DNA from: Homarus americanus
Taxonomy: Eukaryota > Arthropoda > Malacostraca > Decapoda > Nephropidae
Direction: 5' to 3'
Assembly: GCF_018991925.1 (NCBI RefSeq)
Contig: NW_024736071.1
Location: 7,733,642 to 7,797,641, forward strand
DNA length: 64,000 nt
Shown: piece by piece, positions 1-13,088 of the stretch
Numbering within the stretch: position 1 is the first letter of the stretch
Layout: the number at the start of each line of letters is the position of its first letter
Position numbers and translations under genes: made by a program
Notes under the pieces: generated by a model
Database searches by the model: none
What the model was told of the DNA's origin: nothing
What the model saw: the letters and a program-made list of their open reading frames with translations, nothing else

Positions 1-329
1 TTGCAACTTATTCATATTATATTAGATAGACATTAAAAACATTCAGTTCAGGCATATTGATAGTTGAGTATACCTTATGAGACCAGCAGTGATTAATTTA
101 ATTTCACCTATTTATACTGTACGTTCCTCCCTTAGTTAGTTAATTTGATTTTTTCAGTCAAGTACAGGTTTGCTTTTGTGCAGGCTAAAGGGTGGTGACA
201 TGAAGCACCAGTGCATATAACAGAATGTAGATTGCAGCAATGGGACTGGTTTTGAGGTTTATGTAGGATTTAGCTTGAAATGGGTATTGAAAATGGGTCT
301 AGTTTATGATACTGTACAGAAAAGGTAAA

Positions 330-1105
330 CCCTTACGCTCTGGGTGACGTACTAAGACGCCCGACTAGCACACCCCGGGTGATGTACTAAGACGCGCGCC
401 ATTTCCCGCCAGTGTTTAAATGCCCAGCGCGGGTTATCAGGTTCCAGTGTGACTATTTACCTGTCATGCCCACATGTTCAGCCACAGGGAAGCTTCCTAA
501 ACGTAATTACCTACTTTTGTTCGTTTCATTTCCATTGTTTGTCATGTTGTATCAAAGTAATATTGCTAAAAGTAGTGTACTGTAGTTGTATTGTAGTGTA
601 GTAATACTGGAAAATAATGCTGATTATATTATGAATGTATTTATTTGTGGAATTATTATTTTATTCATTACTTGCTCTACTAAATCCAAAGACAGCCAGA
701 CAGCCTGGCGACCGACTGCGTGTGTATTGCCAAGCACTTTTATGAAAAATTATTCAAATAAAATATTCTAAATTGATTATTTATAGGAAACCAGTATTAT
801 GATCAGTAAATATATGCATTATTGGCCATCTCAGACAAAAAGGCAAACTAAAAATGGCTGGTAAGTGTGTAGGTGACCACGAGCTCAGCTGTCAAAACAA
901 CAATGTCCGCTTATATCCCTCCCCCCTTCCCTCAGCGCTGTCAGGGAAGTTTCTAGAGGGTTAATATATAGTTTTTCTTGCTTATTTTTATTGTTTTATC
1001 ATTTAAAAAGATTAAAAATTATTTTTGGAAAAGTTTTGATTTTTCTCGATTTACCCCCCCGCGTGGGGGGTACTGCCAGCGGCACCCTAACCCGGGGCCT
1101 AAGGG
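330..1105. mobile_element. piggyBac-like non-autonomous element
   Basis: The left end reads CCCTTACGCTCTGGG and the right end, reverse-complemented, reads CCCTTAGGCCCCGGG, matching at 12 of 15 positions. The right end is followed directly by TTAA (1106-1109); the left is preceded by TAAA (326-329), one change from TTAA. Ends starting CCCT within TTAA are the hallmark of piggyBac elements. Just inside the left end a 19-bp word is directly repeated with one mismatch (342-360 and 377-395), as in piggyBac subterminal repeats. No transposase is visible, so it would be mobilised in trans. The GC-rich ends contrast with the AT-rich interior. Confidence 0.55.
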
Positions 1106-1109
1106 TTAA

Positions 1110-3031
1110 TGCTGAAAATAGTAAGAGAAATAAAATCAAGAAAAATGGCATGTCATAACGGTTTGTGTAGGTCTAATAGGAAAGCTGATGAAAAGAATGA
1201 ACCATAGAAGTAAATACGGGATTAGGTGGATGTGTAAGAGTAAAAATAATTGAAGGAGGTTGTCACTTTAATTCAAGAAGAGACATGCTAGTTTAATGGA
1301 AACAAGTAGCCAATTAATGGTGGAGTAAAATTCGATACTTTTAGCTGATTCAGAGAAGTTGGGTTGAAAGTTGTTTGCATTTTTTTTTTTTCAAAAAACA
1401 AGCTACAAGGAAAATGTTGAGACAGTTACTAAAAAGATAAGAAAAAAGTTACAGGTGTAGCAAAAATTCTGATTGGAAAGTCAACATATCATATGTAAAT
1501 AAATTAATGACGAGTGGTGAAGAAGTAGGTACCTGTAGTTGCTTCAGTAGACATGACTTTAAAAATGTGACATACAGCACACAAATTTATGGTACCCTGA
1601 ACTCTCAAATGCAATTAAATTTTACAGATCCTTTAATATATTTCATAAAGTCATTCATTTCATAGATGCTTTAATATATGTACAAATGTCATTAACAGTA
1701 CAGTATTCCCTAGGTAATATACCTGTAATGTTACTGTTTGAAATTGAAATCAACACCTTGAAATAATTTTAAATAAGCAAATAAAGCCCATCGGTTACCA
1801 TTTGATATATTATGAAAAATCATGCACAAATTGGCTTTATGGGTCAGTTTGAAACGAGGTTTATGTTTTGTTTCTCTGGTTGTTTGCTCTTTTCAAATTT
1901 GGAATTGTAAGGGTTTTAGAAACACGTGCTTACTGGTGATGAGTGGCAAATGCTTGTTACTACCTTCAGCATTGCCCATGGTCAGGCTGTCTTTATGGTT
2001 TGTCAAGTCAATCAGGCTTTTGTAATTTCTTTTGCTACAGCTTTCATATCTATAACTAGTAGCTTGGGTGATGGAGTCTCAGTTTTAAATAACCAATCAT
2101 GAGTTAAAGTTGGCAGTGTTTATTTAGACAGTAATTGAGTTGTATACAGGAGTGACAGCAGTACAATATTGAACACTGATTTCAGAACTGAAGAAATTCA
2201 ACATGTTTGTAAATTATAACAGGATAGGTATGTTTGAAATAGTGGCAGAAGAAGTGCTAGTTCTAAGGAATGGAGACAAGCTGGAGAGATTGCAGTATTG
2301 TATATTTTCTTTCAGGTAGCATATTTAGTGTTGCCAAGATAATAGTACAGCACCTGTACAGTATATAAATTATTGGCATAAAAGGATAGACACATTAGTA
2401 TTCTGTTTAATTACTAACTTAACGAATGATAAAAGTGTTCGCATTTATTTTAGACAGGATTGTTGAAACACTTGAAACATATTCTTTATTTTCCTTGCAA
2501 AACAAAATTCGAATAGCAAGATTGTTGGTACACTATAAATTGTTAACTTTGATAAGCTTTGGTCTTTGGCAAACCTCTAAACCAGGTTTAGGAGTCTATT
2601 CTTGTATTAGAGGCTGTATATTATTCTGTATAATAGTTAAATAACAATATATTACAAAATACATCAGTAGAAATAATACCTTCCGACAAACAGATTAGAA
2701 ATTAAACAAATTTGATGAAAAGTTTACCATATATCTTGCTAAGATACAATAACAAAGAAAAAAAGAATGATACAGCTCTGAGTTTATGTTGGGATTGTGA
2801 TTACATAGAGATGATGAAGTTCAAAAGAAAGTTGAAACTAAAATAAGTTGGAAGGTAAATATAGTTCTACATGATGTTCTTAGTCATCATAAATTATTTA
2901 GAAAATTATCAAGAATGTAACTTTATGGATTGTATATGGAAATACCGATAAATATGTGAGGAGAATGAAGTTGATGTAGTTGGACAAAATATGTTAAAAC
3001 ATAACCAAAGAATTGATCATCAGCCATATTA
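1110..3031. other. AT-rich DNA without recognisable gene
   Basis: Only short open frames with no family resemblance occur here. No clear exon, RNA gene or complete transposon end pair was seen. It could be intronic or intergenic. Confidence 0.6.
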
Positions 3032-3041
3032 TTACAGTATT

Positions 3042-3405
3042 TTTTGGGGGGGGGAGGGGCACCCCCCTACATCCTTGTGTAAGGTGAAGCGCAGAAGCGT
3101 TTACAGCGCCCAACAGGGAAGCGTGCTAAGTTCATGCTTGCCTTATGTCTCATGAGTTAAGGGCATAGAAACCTGAAGAGTCAATGGTTTATGTCAAAGC
3201 AAGTTATTGGAAACTCCAACAACTTGTCCCTGAATACGAATTCGCAACTTTCGATTTACAGCAGGTACCTACTTTGCTGCTAGGTGAACAGGGACCAAGG
3301 GGACTAGGAAGAGTGTCCAAACAACTTCCGCCGGCCCGGGAATCGAACCCGTGACATCTTGCTTGCGAGGCAAAAGCGGTACCGCTCTACCACCAGCGCC
3401 CCCTC
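3042..3405 (-). repeat. tRNA-derived SINE with 10-bp target-site duplication
   Basis: A 364-bp unit on the minus strand is flanked by the perfect 10-bp direct repeat TTACAGTATT (3032-3041 and 3406-3415). Its 5' end (high coordinates) is a tRNA-like head with RNA polymerase III A and B boxes. The body follows, and the 3' end (low coordinates) finishes in a run of C then A as read on the minus strand (G-rich then T-rich on the plus). Perfect TSDs and preserved promoter boxes suggest a fairly recent retroposition. Such elements are moved by a partner LINE. Confidence 0.85.
3331..3403 (-). promoter_or_regulatory. tRNA-Ala-like SINE head (Pol III promoter)
   Basis: Reading the minus strand, an A box TGGTAGAGCGG (3382-3392) and a perfect B box GGTTCGATTCC (3339-3349) are present. 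The anticodon arm TTTGC/GCAAG closes a 7-base loop CTCGCAA, giving anticodon CGC (alanine). It is the head of the SINE rather than a functional tRNA gene because it lies at the 5' edge of a TSD-bounded unit and runs straight into the SINE body without a terminator. Confidence 0.75.
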
Positions 3406-3824
3406 TTACAGTATTGAGGATTGATTGATTGATTGAATAAAATATCTAGTATTGAGGAACCTTTGGTATACTGTATATCGGTTGAAAGCACAGGACAATT
3501 TTACAAAGGTTCAAGAGAATCTTTGTCAGTCAGTCACTAAGCAAAGGCACACATAAAGCTCAATAAATTGTGTATAAAGTTAAGTTGTAGTTGACTTCTT
3601 TACTGTGTAAGACAATTTATGGAGAGTAGGTTCAGTATGTAATATTTTTATCTAATACAGTGAACCCTTGCTTTACGTGGTTTCACTTTACGCGTGTCTA
3701 CATTTTAGACACTTACCGTTTCTACATTTACGGTACCCTGCCAGAACCGGAATTCCCACTTTATGCGGTGCATCTACTCATATACATGCACCCATATACG
3801 CGGGTGAAGTATAATTTTTTTATT

Positions 3825-4111
3825 TAGCTCATAAAATTCATACAAATTACCCGGCCAGAATATAATTTACATTGCTGGAATTCTTACAATTTGATGATCA
3901 TTTTGAATATAATCATCATAGATTTTGCATTAGACATACAAATTGTAGATCTAATGCAAGTATTTTATTTACTCAGAGCAAATATGTTATCTTTTGTGCA
4001 AAATATATGACGTGTATATTCAAAATATTCCTGGTCTTGCAAGGAATCCAGCAATGTCAATTATATTATCCTAACTTTAGCCTGAGGTATTATTTATTAC
4101 TAAAAATGTAA
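3825..4111 (+). repeat. Internal module, copy 1
   Basis: A ~290-bp segment running from TAGCTCATAAAATTCATAC to GAGGTATTATTTATTAC. It is directly repeated at 4291-4583, occurs inverted at about 55,240-55,530, and recurs in part at 57,559-57,680. Each copy also carries a short open frame (79-81 residues); these frames are alike only because the DNA is duplicated. Confidence 0.8.
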
Positions 4112-4290
4112 ATATACTGTTATAACCCAATCATTTCTCTGGTAGGGAGGGAAGGTGGGGGTGAGGGGTAGGGAGGGAGGGAGGGAGGGACCTAGGGAGC
4201 AGGTGGGAAGAGGGGGGGGAAGTGTGGTATTTTGATTGACAGATAGTATTGGGTAAGTATATTTTGTTTATTTATTGAAGATATTTGTTT

Positions 4291-4583
4291 TAGCTCATAA
4301 AATTCATACAAATTACCCGGCCAGAATATAATTTACATTGCTGGAATTCTTACAATTTGATGATCAATTTGAATATAAACATCATAGATTTTGCATTAGA
4401 CATAAAAATTTTAGATCTACTGTAAGTATTTTGTTTACTCTGAGCAAATATATTATCTTTTGTGCAAAATATATGACGTGTATATTCAAAATATTCCTGG
4501 TCTTGCAAGGAATCCAGCAATGTGAACTATATTATCCTAACTTTAGTTTGAGGTATTATTTATTACTATACCTTAAAATCTAG
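4291..4583 (+). repeat. Internal module, copy 2
   Basis: Direct repeat of 3825-4111 within the same non-autonomous Tigger, with scattered substitutions. The two copies are separated by a G-rich stretch (4140-4225). Confidence 0.8.
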
Positions 4584-4929
4584 TGTTTTCCCCCAAACAT
4601 TTCTCAGAAAGGGAAGAGCCAGTGAGTGTGAGAAGAGGGGGAGGGAGTTGAGTCCATTATTTGAATGGACATTAACTTGGCGACTGTATTTCTCTATTTC
4701 TCTTAAATATTAATTGTGTGCGTGTACCATCATAAAACTAAGATGTTATTTTTACTAGAACATAGGTATTGTGTGGGAAAAAGTGGAGTTTGGGGGTCGG
4801 CCTGGTCTCTATTTCAATTAATCCCATATGTTATGTTGTTCACTTTACGCGTTTCTCACTTTACGCCATGGGTTCCATTGACCATGAAAAGTGAGGGTTC
4901 CTGTTATAAATAGCGATTATAGTTTTCAC

Positions 4930-6000
4930 AGAAGAAATTTATGAGGAAACACCAGAGGTGGAACTGATATTTAGGGGAAATGAAGAAGAGAAACTAAAGG
5001 ATATCTCTATCAGAAAAGAGGATGTTTTTAAGAAGATAAATAAATTAAAAAAGACAAAATCCCCAGGACTGGATGAAATTTTCCCTCGAGTTTTGAAAGA
5101 GTTTAAGGAACAGATTAGCGGACCCCTCGTAAATTTATTTACAAAATCATTAGACACGGGAGTTGTGCCAGACTTGTGGAAACAAACAAACGTGGTACCA
5201 ATATTCAAAAAGGGAGACAGATCATCAGTGTCAAATTACCGACCAATTTAGTTTGACGTCAGTAGTGGGGAAATTTCTTAAATCAATTATAGCAAATAGC
5301 ATCCGAGCACGTTTAGAGAAAAACAAATTAATCTACGACTCTCAACATGGATTTACAAAGGGAAAATCTTGTTTAACAAATCTGCTGACATTTTTTTAGG
5401 AAAGTCTATGACGAAAATTATGATGTTATTTACTTAGACTTTAGCAAAGCATTTGACAAAGTACCGCATCAGAGGCTTCTGAGAAAAGTTAAGGCTCATG
5501 GTATTAAGGGGGAAGTTTTAAATTGGATAAAATCATGGCTCACCGATAGAACACAGAGGGTCAGCGCAGATAGTCTTAAATTGGAGTGGGGCTGTGTAAC
5601 TAGTGGGGTTCCCCAGGGGTCAGTACTGGGCCCACTCTTGTTCATAATCTACATAAACGATCTAGATACTGGGATCAGCAGTGACATAAGCAAATTTGCG
5701 GATGACACGAAAATAGGGCGGCAGATTAATTCAGGGCAGGATGCAAATGCGCTACAGGAGGATTTAAATAAACTGCAGGAGTGGTCAAAAAAATGGCAAA
5801 TGGAATTCAACACCAGCAAGTGCAGCGTACTTAATATTGGAAGAACAAATACTGTCATTGTATACAGTCTTAACAACATCAACCTAGAGAAGTCGACTTT
5901 TGAAAGAGACTTAGGGGTACTTGGAAGCCTGGACCTTCGGCCTAGAAAACAGTGCGTTAATGTTCGAAATAAGGCGAATAGAGTACACTATTAGGTTTTA
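4930..6000 (+). pseudogene. CR1/L2-like LINE reverse transcriptase, 5' truncated and frameshifted
   Basis: A non-LTR reverse transcriptase in three frames. The first segment (to about 5249) has the conserved KKTKSPGLDEI and SNYRPI blocks. After a one-base insertion the second frame gives SLTSVVGKFL and QHGFTKGKSCLTNLL. A second one-base shift near 5400 leads to the catalytic block YLDFSKAFDKVPH, then GVPQGSVLGPLLFIIYINDL and the active-site FADDTK at about 5693-5710. The LKLEWGCVTSGVPQG and WQMEFNTSKC blocks fit the Jockey/CR1/L2 group. No endonuclease domain is present, as expected for a 5'-truncated copy. The frame stops near 6000, where a MITE is inserted. Confidence 0.85.
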
Positions 6001-6002
6001 TA

Positions 6003-6754
6003 TGAGGCGTCTAGCGTAGGAATGACGAACTCACCAAATCATAGTTCTGAGTAAACACACGTCAAAGTTTTAGAACTGTACAATCACACAGCGCCATGGA
6101 ATATTGATAGAATTGCCTCAGTTATGTTCTATATTGATAATTTTTGTGTGTAGAAGGTGTGCATAATACAATGACAAGCCTGTTGTACCAAAAAATATTA
6201 TAATTCGCCAGTAAAATAAATATTATTCTTCCCTATGTACACGTAAAAAAACAAAGTTTCACAAGACAAACAATCATTTTTATAAACGCTGCATGCTTTA
6301 AATGCTTGCGTGAGAGCCCAGAGGGGGCAGGCACATTATCACTTTATGAAGAACTCATTATTAATCTGCCAAAATGTCTATTTCATCCCCAAAACAGAGG
6401 AACACTATCGATGAGAAACACATGCACGACACCGTGTGTACAAACACTGGGGTGGGTAATCGACGCTCATTGGCTGAACGGGTGAGTGTAGCTGCCTCCC
6501 TGTGTTCCCATTGGTTGTGCTGCCCCAGCCGGTCTGTCGAGTTAGTCACTCCTACACTCACGCTTGGCGCATTTTCGGGCCTGACCTCGTGGCTCATTTC
6601 ACCCCTAAATTCATACGAAAACAACGGGGAGTAGAGACGAACCCTCCACTTCCTGACATCACGGTTGGAAAGATAAAGCCTGGAAAATTCCGAAACCATG
6701 GAAAACTGATTTTTGGGGGACTGGCGAGTTCTTCCCTCCTGTGCTAGACGCCTC
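6003..6754. mobile_element. TA-flanked MITE inserted in the LINE
   Basis: A 752-bp unit with 13-bp perfect inverted ends TGAGGCGTCTAGC, flanked by TA on both sides (6001-6002 and 6755-6756). Removing the element and one TA makes the LINE read continuously across the junction as GFISRSVSNKSAEVILQL, the expected family sequence, which proves both borders. The TA duplication and short TIR suggest a Tc1/mariner-superfamily mobiliser. It holds no transposase; its short open frames have no family resemblance. Confidence 0.85.
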
Positions 6755-6756
6755 AT

Positions 6757-7258
6757 ATCTAGAAGTGTAAGTAATAAGAGTGCGGAGGTCATATTGCAAT
6801 TATAACTTACGCTAGTCAGGCCGCACCTCGATTATGCTGTTCAGTTCTGGTGCCCTTATTATAGAATGGATATCAATATACTGGAGTCTGTACAGCGAAG
6901 AATGACGAAAATGATTGTGGGACTTAAAAACCTTCCATATCTAGGTTAAAGAAACTAAACTTGCATTCCTTAGAAGTATTTAAGTGGGTGAAAGGAATCA
7001 ATAAAGGAGATATAGATAAAGTTCTTATAATATCCGAGCAGGACAGGACTCGTAGCAATGGATTTAAGCTGGATAAATTTCGGTTTAGGAGGGAGATAGG
7101 AAGAAACTGGTTCACAAATAGGGTGGTAGACAAGTGGAACAAGCTTAGCAACTTTGTAGTAAGTGCTTGGATGCTGGAAAGTTTTAAAAGGAGGCTAGAT
7201 AGATTTATGGAAGATAGAGAGTGGTTGTAACTCTCGACAGGATTTATGTTCTTATGTT
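6757..7258 (+). pseudogene. LINE reverse transcriptase C-terminal end
   Basis: Continuation of the LINE after the MITE. The conserved block HLDYAVQFWCP is carried by codons around 6825-6855, followed by ESVQRRMTKMIVGL. A stop and frameshift occur near 6945. The last open part (6961-7230) has the typical CR1/L2 ending, an RFRREIGRNWFTNRVVDKWN block followed by SFKRRLDRFM, and ends in TAA at 7228-7230. The 3' tail finishes within about 30 bases. Confidence 0.8.
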
Positions 7259-9188
7259 TAATTAATTGTTGCTGTGTTGAACATGTGAAAGATGTTGAAT
7301 AGAATTTAAGAATAAGATGGGGATAAGTTGCATGGAAAGTACTGTATATTTAATTGCAAAGTTTGATTCATAAATGGAACAAGGTGATGTGCAGGCTTGA
7401 ATGTTAATGAATGAGTCAGATCAGATTAAAGAAGATAAAATAGAACAGCTAGTTAGCATCATGCAGAGGAATGAGGGGACACTGAGGGAGAAGAAATGTG
7501 AGGAAATTACTGTAACTTGATTTAAAAGGAAAGAGTTAATATTGATGCATTAATTGAGATAGTACAGTAGGATATTTGTCTAAGGATTTAACCTCACATC
7601 ATTAGATCCTTCTGACAGATATATGTTCTTGGTCAGTTTAGATTAGAACTTCCAGTTTAAAAAAAAAATTAATGTAGAGTGTATACCGTTATTGTTTGTG
7701 AGTATTAGCAATATTTTCTCCTTAAAATTTTAAAAATTTTGCATTATTCAGTTTTATGACTGATGTCAATTGATTTTATAACATTTGGTTTATGTGCCAG
7801 GCCACCTGAATAATCAGGTTTTAACCTCATGACTAGACTGCAAGACATAAGACTAACAGTAAATTTATTTTAGTTGTGATTTGTTTAATTTGCTGGGATT
7901 ATGTGCTATTATCAATTGCTCTTCAATTAGAGGATTTTTTCATTATAAATTAAAACAATACAGTATACAAGTATCTGATTCTTATGATTGATAATTACTT
8001 AATCATCTTTTCACTAAGCTTTCACATTCATCTGGCCTCATTCATAACTCATTGTTGAATCACAATCTACTAGATTGTGATATTCATGTTTTCTTTTACT
8101 GCTATTCTCCTAGTTATCATTGTATTTACAGGCAATGTTCATTGTTGTATAATTTTTGTATTTTATCTAAATTGTATGAGCATGCTTCAATACCACATCA
8201 GTGTGTTTCCACAGACATCTATATGTAGTGTGCCCTCTGTTTGCCTATCAGATCTTCATGCTTGCTGTATCATTTAGTGTCATTAACTTGGGATTTTATT
8301 TCAGTTGATTGATTTCTCTCTAAAGTTTGATTGCTCTTATGTAATAGGATTTGTGTTTTGTGGAAATGATTACAGTACTTATGAATGTATTATCTTCAAG
8401 TTTTGTTATGGCAGTAATAAGAATTGTCTATGTTCATTATTTTTGTTTATAAATTGCAGATACTATATAATTGTGTAGGAATATTAGTGTTAATATTTCC
8501 ACATTAATAGCCTATAGTGTATTAAGATATCTTGTTGAAAGGTAAACAGATTCCTTTTCTTACAACTTATCTAAAAACCTTCGGTCTTACTGGATTATGT
8601 TCTGTAACCAAAAGAATTTAATTCTAATTAATTTGTTAACACTCGTATTAATATGGGCCTTAAGAAAATGTGCTGTATATATTCTGTTAATAAGGTTGGT
8701 CGTCAAGGTAATATCATAAATCAGAAAATTAGATATCTTATTTATATTACAAGAATATTTTTTTTAAATAAACCAAATTAGTACACTACAGTACAGTATA
8801 AATATTTTGATTAAGTGCTAGCCAGTGATTTGAGTTCTAAGTTTTAGGTTTTGTTTCCATAAGGAACCATACAATAACAATAGTGACTTCATTACAATAG
8901 CAACAGCAGTCAAAAACATGATGTTTTAGTTGGCATTGTTAAAGGTACAAACCATTTATGACATCTTAAAAACTGTGCAGACCAATCAGTATTTTCCACA
9001 ATTTAAACAAGAACAGTAAAGCCTTATAAGAAACCCAAAACAGAAATATGAAATATAAGCTGTATTCGCTTCGACAATGTTAAAAAATTCATCGTAAGTG
9101 GAATGAAAGTCCCCAAGGGCGTGTTGATTGATTACTAAATTAGTACAGTATTTCCAAGTTTCCTCTGTTTGTCACTTGCATCAGTGTA
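7259..9188. other. AT-rich DNA without recognisable gene
   Basis: Rich in TTTT/AAAA runs and TACAGTA-type words. The open frames are short and show no known domain. Confidence 0.6.
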
Positions 9189-10198
9189 CAGTGGAGTCGT
9201 GATAATTCGTGGGTTAGGTAGCGGAAGTTAGCTTATGACGCGACTAAGAATGCTATCTTTACTTGCCTATATCTAGATAACGAAGCATTTGCCCAAGAAA
9301 ATGAATGGAAGTGAACGTAATCAGCGTACAAAACTGTTTAAAAACACCAACTATAATGGCCGAACCGCTTATGGTCATGAGTCGTATAGTAGCTAAAATA
9401 TCATATAAGAATCTAAAATAAGAAAAAATGAAGAACGTTGTGTTTATTTTCTGTGTGTCGAGTCGGTGGGTGTTTGTCAGTAGCATATATGGCGACTTTA
9501 TCTAGTGAGGCCTATTACAGTAAACCAAGAGCTGAAACACGTGCATTACAAGTTGTGCAATGTGAGAGGAAGTGGATGTGTAGTGAATATTATGCAGGTG
9601 TGTAATGGATATGATGTGGATGTGTAGTGAAGATTGTGGGTGTATAGTGGAGATGATATGAGTGTAATGGAGATGAAGTGGATGTTTAGTGGAGATGGTG
9701 TGGGTGTGTAGTGGATATGTAGTGAAGATGATGTGGGTGTGTAATGGATATGATGTGGGTGTGTAGTGGAGATTATGTGGTTTTTAATACTGTTTGTTTC
9801 ATTAACTAAGTTTTTAAAGGTTTACTTAATACCTCTACTGGGGGTTCTGCTGGTGGGGGTTGGACAGACCCACCTAAGCGGCCAAATAACGAAAAGGAGA
9901 AGCGGAACTATCATAAGGGAGTTAAGTTTGCCAAGTATTCGATGCAGAATAAGCAGCGTGTGATTAAGTTACTTGAGGAAGGCCTAAAAACTAGTTTCTG
10001 GAAAGCACAATCAGGTCAATAAAAGCAGAATTTGTATAATTTGGAGGTTATAAATGGGAAAATCAGAGGTTGGTGTAGAGCAGCCAATCTATATACAGTA
10101 GTTATTTTTCCCATTAGTTTATGTAATTGCAGTTGGCGAATTTGAATTTGGCACAATTTTTCCAGTCAATATTAGTCGCGAAATATAAGATCTTACTG
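9189..10198 (+). mobile_element. Possible decayed pogo-like element
   Basis: The left edge, TA then CAGTGGAGTCGTGATAATTCG, loosely mirrors the right edge, CGAAATATAAGATCTTACTG. Inside, 9868-10020 reads as a basic segment ending in YSMQNKQRVIKLLEEG, which resembles the N-terminal helix-turn-helix of pogo-type transposases. Both signals are weak: the right flank is CA, not TA, and the frame ends quickly. Confidence 0.3.
9590..9785 (+). repeat. Degenerate GTGTAGTGGAGATGATGTGG tandem repeat
   Basis: About ten imperfect copies of an 18-20-bp unit (gtgtagtggagatgatgtgg and variants). A short inverted block of the same unit lies at 10,376-10,432, so the two could pair as a stem with a ~600-bp loop. 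Confidence 0.7.
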
Positions 10199-10497
10199 CA
10201 CAGTAAATTAGATATAATTACCGGTAGTTAAGCATATAGAATTTATGAATTGTTTATGAATAAGAATGTAAGGTAATCAATAGATAAAACTAAAAAAGGT
10301 ATGATGATGCACAATTGCAACGAGACATGATGGATGCAATTACTTGACCTTGACTATATATTTCACAGGTTCACTTTATATCCATTGAACATCCACATCA
10401 TCTCCACTAAACATCAACATCATATCCACTATGGTAATAATCATAGGTTTTATAATTTTGTATGCAGTAGGGGAAGGAGGAAAGTTACTCCCAATTT

Positions 10498-10539
10498 TTT
10501 ATTTTTTTTTATTTATTTATTTATTTATTTTTTTTTTGT
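10498..10539 (+). repeat. T-rich/TTTA simple repeat
   Basis: A run of TTTTATTT units within a long T-rich stretch. Confidence 0.8.
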
Positions 10540-11102
10540 AAATTTGATTATTGTACTACCAAGCCATACTTGCTATAACAAAACACAAAACACCAATCTC
10601 TTAAATTTTTTTTAACTACGTACACATTACAATTCAATTGTTAATATTTATAGCGTACAGCATGTGCAAATTTTTTATTTTTTTTTTTTTTGCATTTATG
10701 TTTTTTCTTCAGTTTTTAGAAATTTACAGCAAAAGTATTAATTGTAGCAAAATCTGATTATATGATTGGAAACTAAGTAATTTTCTGCATCTAGAGGTAT
10801 ACTGTATAATGCCCAGTTTTGGCCAAAGAAAACTCTCGACCTACGAAGCAGGGAAAGACATTTTTAAATTTTTTTTTTGCATTAGAAATAAAAAAAAACC
10901 AGTTTATAGCTGATTTTTTATTTATTTTGTTATCTTATATGAAAGCCCAAGCTATTGTGAAATCAAAAGTATAAAATTGATGCAAAAAAAAAATTCCTCA
11001 GTCTGAATATCGGTGCTTGAAACAAATAAATTCTTCTCCGTGCATAAAGAGCACTTCACAGTGGGAATGAAAACCAAAATTTTCTGTAACGGTAAAATGA
11101 TA

Positions 11103-11179
<77 letters not shown>
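11103..11179 (+). repeat. (ATT)n microsatellite
   Basis: Uninterrupted TTA/ATT repeat of about 77 bp. It produces a spurious poly-isoleucine frame. Confidence 0.95.
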
Positions 11180-11181
<2 letters not shown>

Positions 11182-12946
11182 TTGAATACAGTATATGAAA
11201 TATTTGAGATGGGGTTTAGTAGATGGTTTGGTTTATAGTGAATTCATTCACTATAGAGAGGTAATACTGGAATCTGAAGACTGATTTGGTATACTGTATA
11301 GTGAATTTCGATATTCTGTACTGTATGAATTATCATGACTTCACTGTAATTGGTGTCTGTTTCAATTGTGGCTGATAATTTTGCTACTCTACAGTGAGTG
11401 AGGATGTGTATGAGCGATGACAGTGTGAGTTGTACTGAGGTAAGGGTGGCCAAAAGAATTTTTGCCAAAACATAATTTTAGGTACTTACCTTCTAACTTT
11501 TTTTTTTTTTAATATTAATGAATCAAATTTTAGTAATTAAAATTTTTTTTAATTATCCATGTTTAAATTTTTTAGAAGTCAACAAACAAAAGAAAGTTAT
11601 ATTAATGTACTGTACAGTACTGGGCATTATAAATAAAATATTCATTGCATTATAGATGTACTATACTGTAATAAGCTCTGTTAAACTTTTTATTTCGAAG
11701 TTAAATGATTCAGTAAAAAGATAGTCCCAAGTGTTTTTTGCTGCAAAGAATAGAGGAATACAGTATATTCATTAATCTATTTTATAGTCCATATTGTATT
11801 TTGTGCTAATAAAGCAGGATATTTAATTAGATTCTTGATCTGACATCAAAAGTTGCAGAATGTGTAACACAGTTATTCTAAACATACACCTGGGTCTTAC
11901 ACATACTTCCATGATGTTTTATATTTCAACTGACTTCTGATATTCCCAGTGATATTCCCAGTACAGTATAGACACCCTCCTCTGTTTACAAATACTGTAT
12001 GCTTCTTGGTTCATCTTTCCACTTGTTATTCTTTCATACACCCATACAAACTAAATTCATCCTTGGAATTTCCTACTAACCAATATGGAGTTTTATATCA
12101 TTGCTCTGGACAGCCCCTTCTCTTCCATAAAATAGGCTCAACTGTTTGCATTTCATTTTAATTTTTCTGGTTCTGGTATAGATATAAGTTGTGGCATTCA
12201 TTTCAGCAACATTTATGGTATGTGAAAAAAAAGATCAGGGTACTTTGAAGTTATAAATTTGTTGCCTCAGGAACTACCAGCATAGTATATGATGAGTTTT
12301 CTGTTATCTATGAAAAATATCTTAGAAACTTCAAAGCACATTTGGTTTAAACAATTCAGACATATGCTTTGTTGTTCATGAAAACTAATTACAGTACTGT
12401 ATAAAAAAGTGACCCCAAATTAGGTATTGTACATGTTCTGTAAGTAGTAGTGTAAATTATCTGCTGCATCAGTTATAGTACACTGTGATTAGTATGCACT
12501 TCTCATTTTGCAAGCTAGATTGTGTGTTAATAAGAACCTTGACTTAGAACAGCAAAGATTTAGTGAAAGTAATGTCCCCATCTGGTATTTGTTATCTCCA
12601 GTATCTCACAGCTAAAAAGTGTTTGCACTCTTGTCTGTTATTTTTATATTTATTTTTGTAAACACAATTCACAATGTAAAATTTTAATAAATAACCAGAA
12701 GTCAGTACAGTGTGGTATAATGGACGATGTACTTGTTATATGTATTTTATTTTCTGTTATTAAATGGAATGTTAATAGAATTGTTATCTATGATGAGGGA
12801 ATGCTCTAAATGCTCTGTTCATTACTTATGGTATGTGTGTGTTTTATTTTACTCAAAGTTCAAAGTGCAGCACTTTTTTCATGTAGCAGTACTGTATGTG
12901 TTGTATTAGTGGACATCATCCTTACCATTATCTTTGATTTTCTTCT

Positions 12947-13088
<142 letters not shown>

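Larger units (their letters stand above)
3658..4903. mobile_element. Non-autonomous Tigger-type element with duplicated core
   Basis: The left end CAGTGAACCCTTGC, preceded by TA, mirrors the right end GTGAGGGTTCCTG, which is followed by TTA. Subterminal sequence (TTTACGCG words, a GGGGGTCGG/CCATATGTT block) is shared with the longer Tiggers at 23.9-27.0 and 39.5-45.4 kb. There is no transposase. The interior holds two direct copies of a ~290-bp module. It is the same family as the element at 54,911-55,680, in opposite orientation. Confidence 0.8.

Noticed and set aside
3331..3403. Functional tRNA-Ala gene
   Set aside because: The tRNA-like part is the head of a SINE with target duplications and no Pol III terminator at its end.
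11013..11198. Open frame with a long isoleucine run
   Set aside because: It is a translation of the (ATT)n microsatellite.
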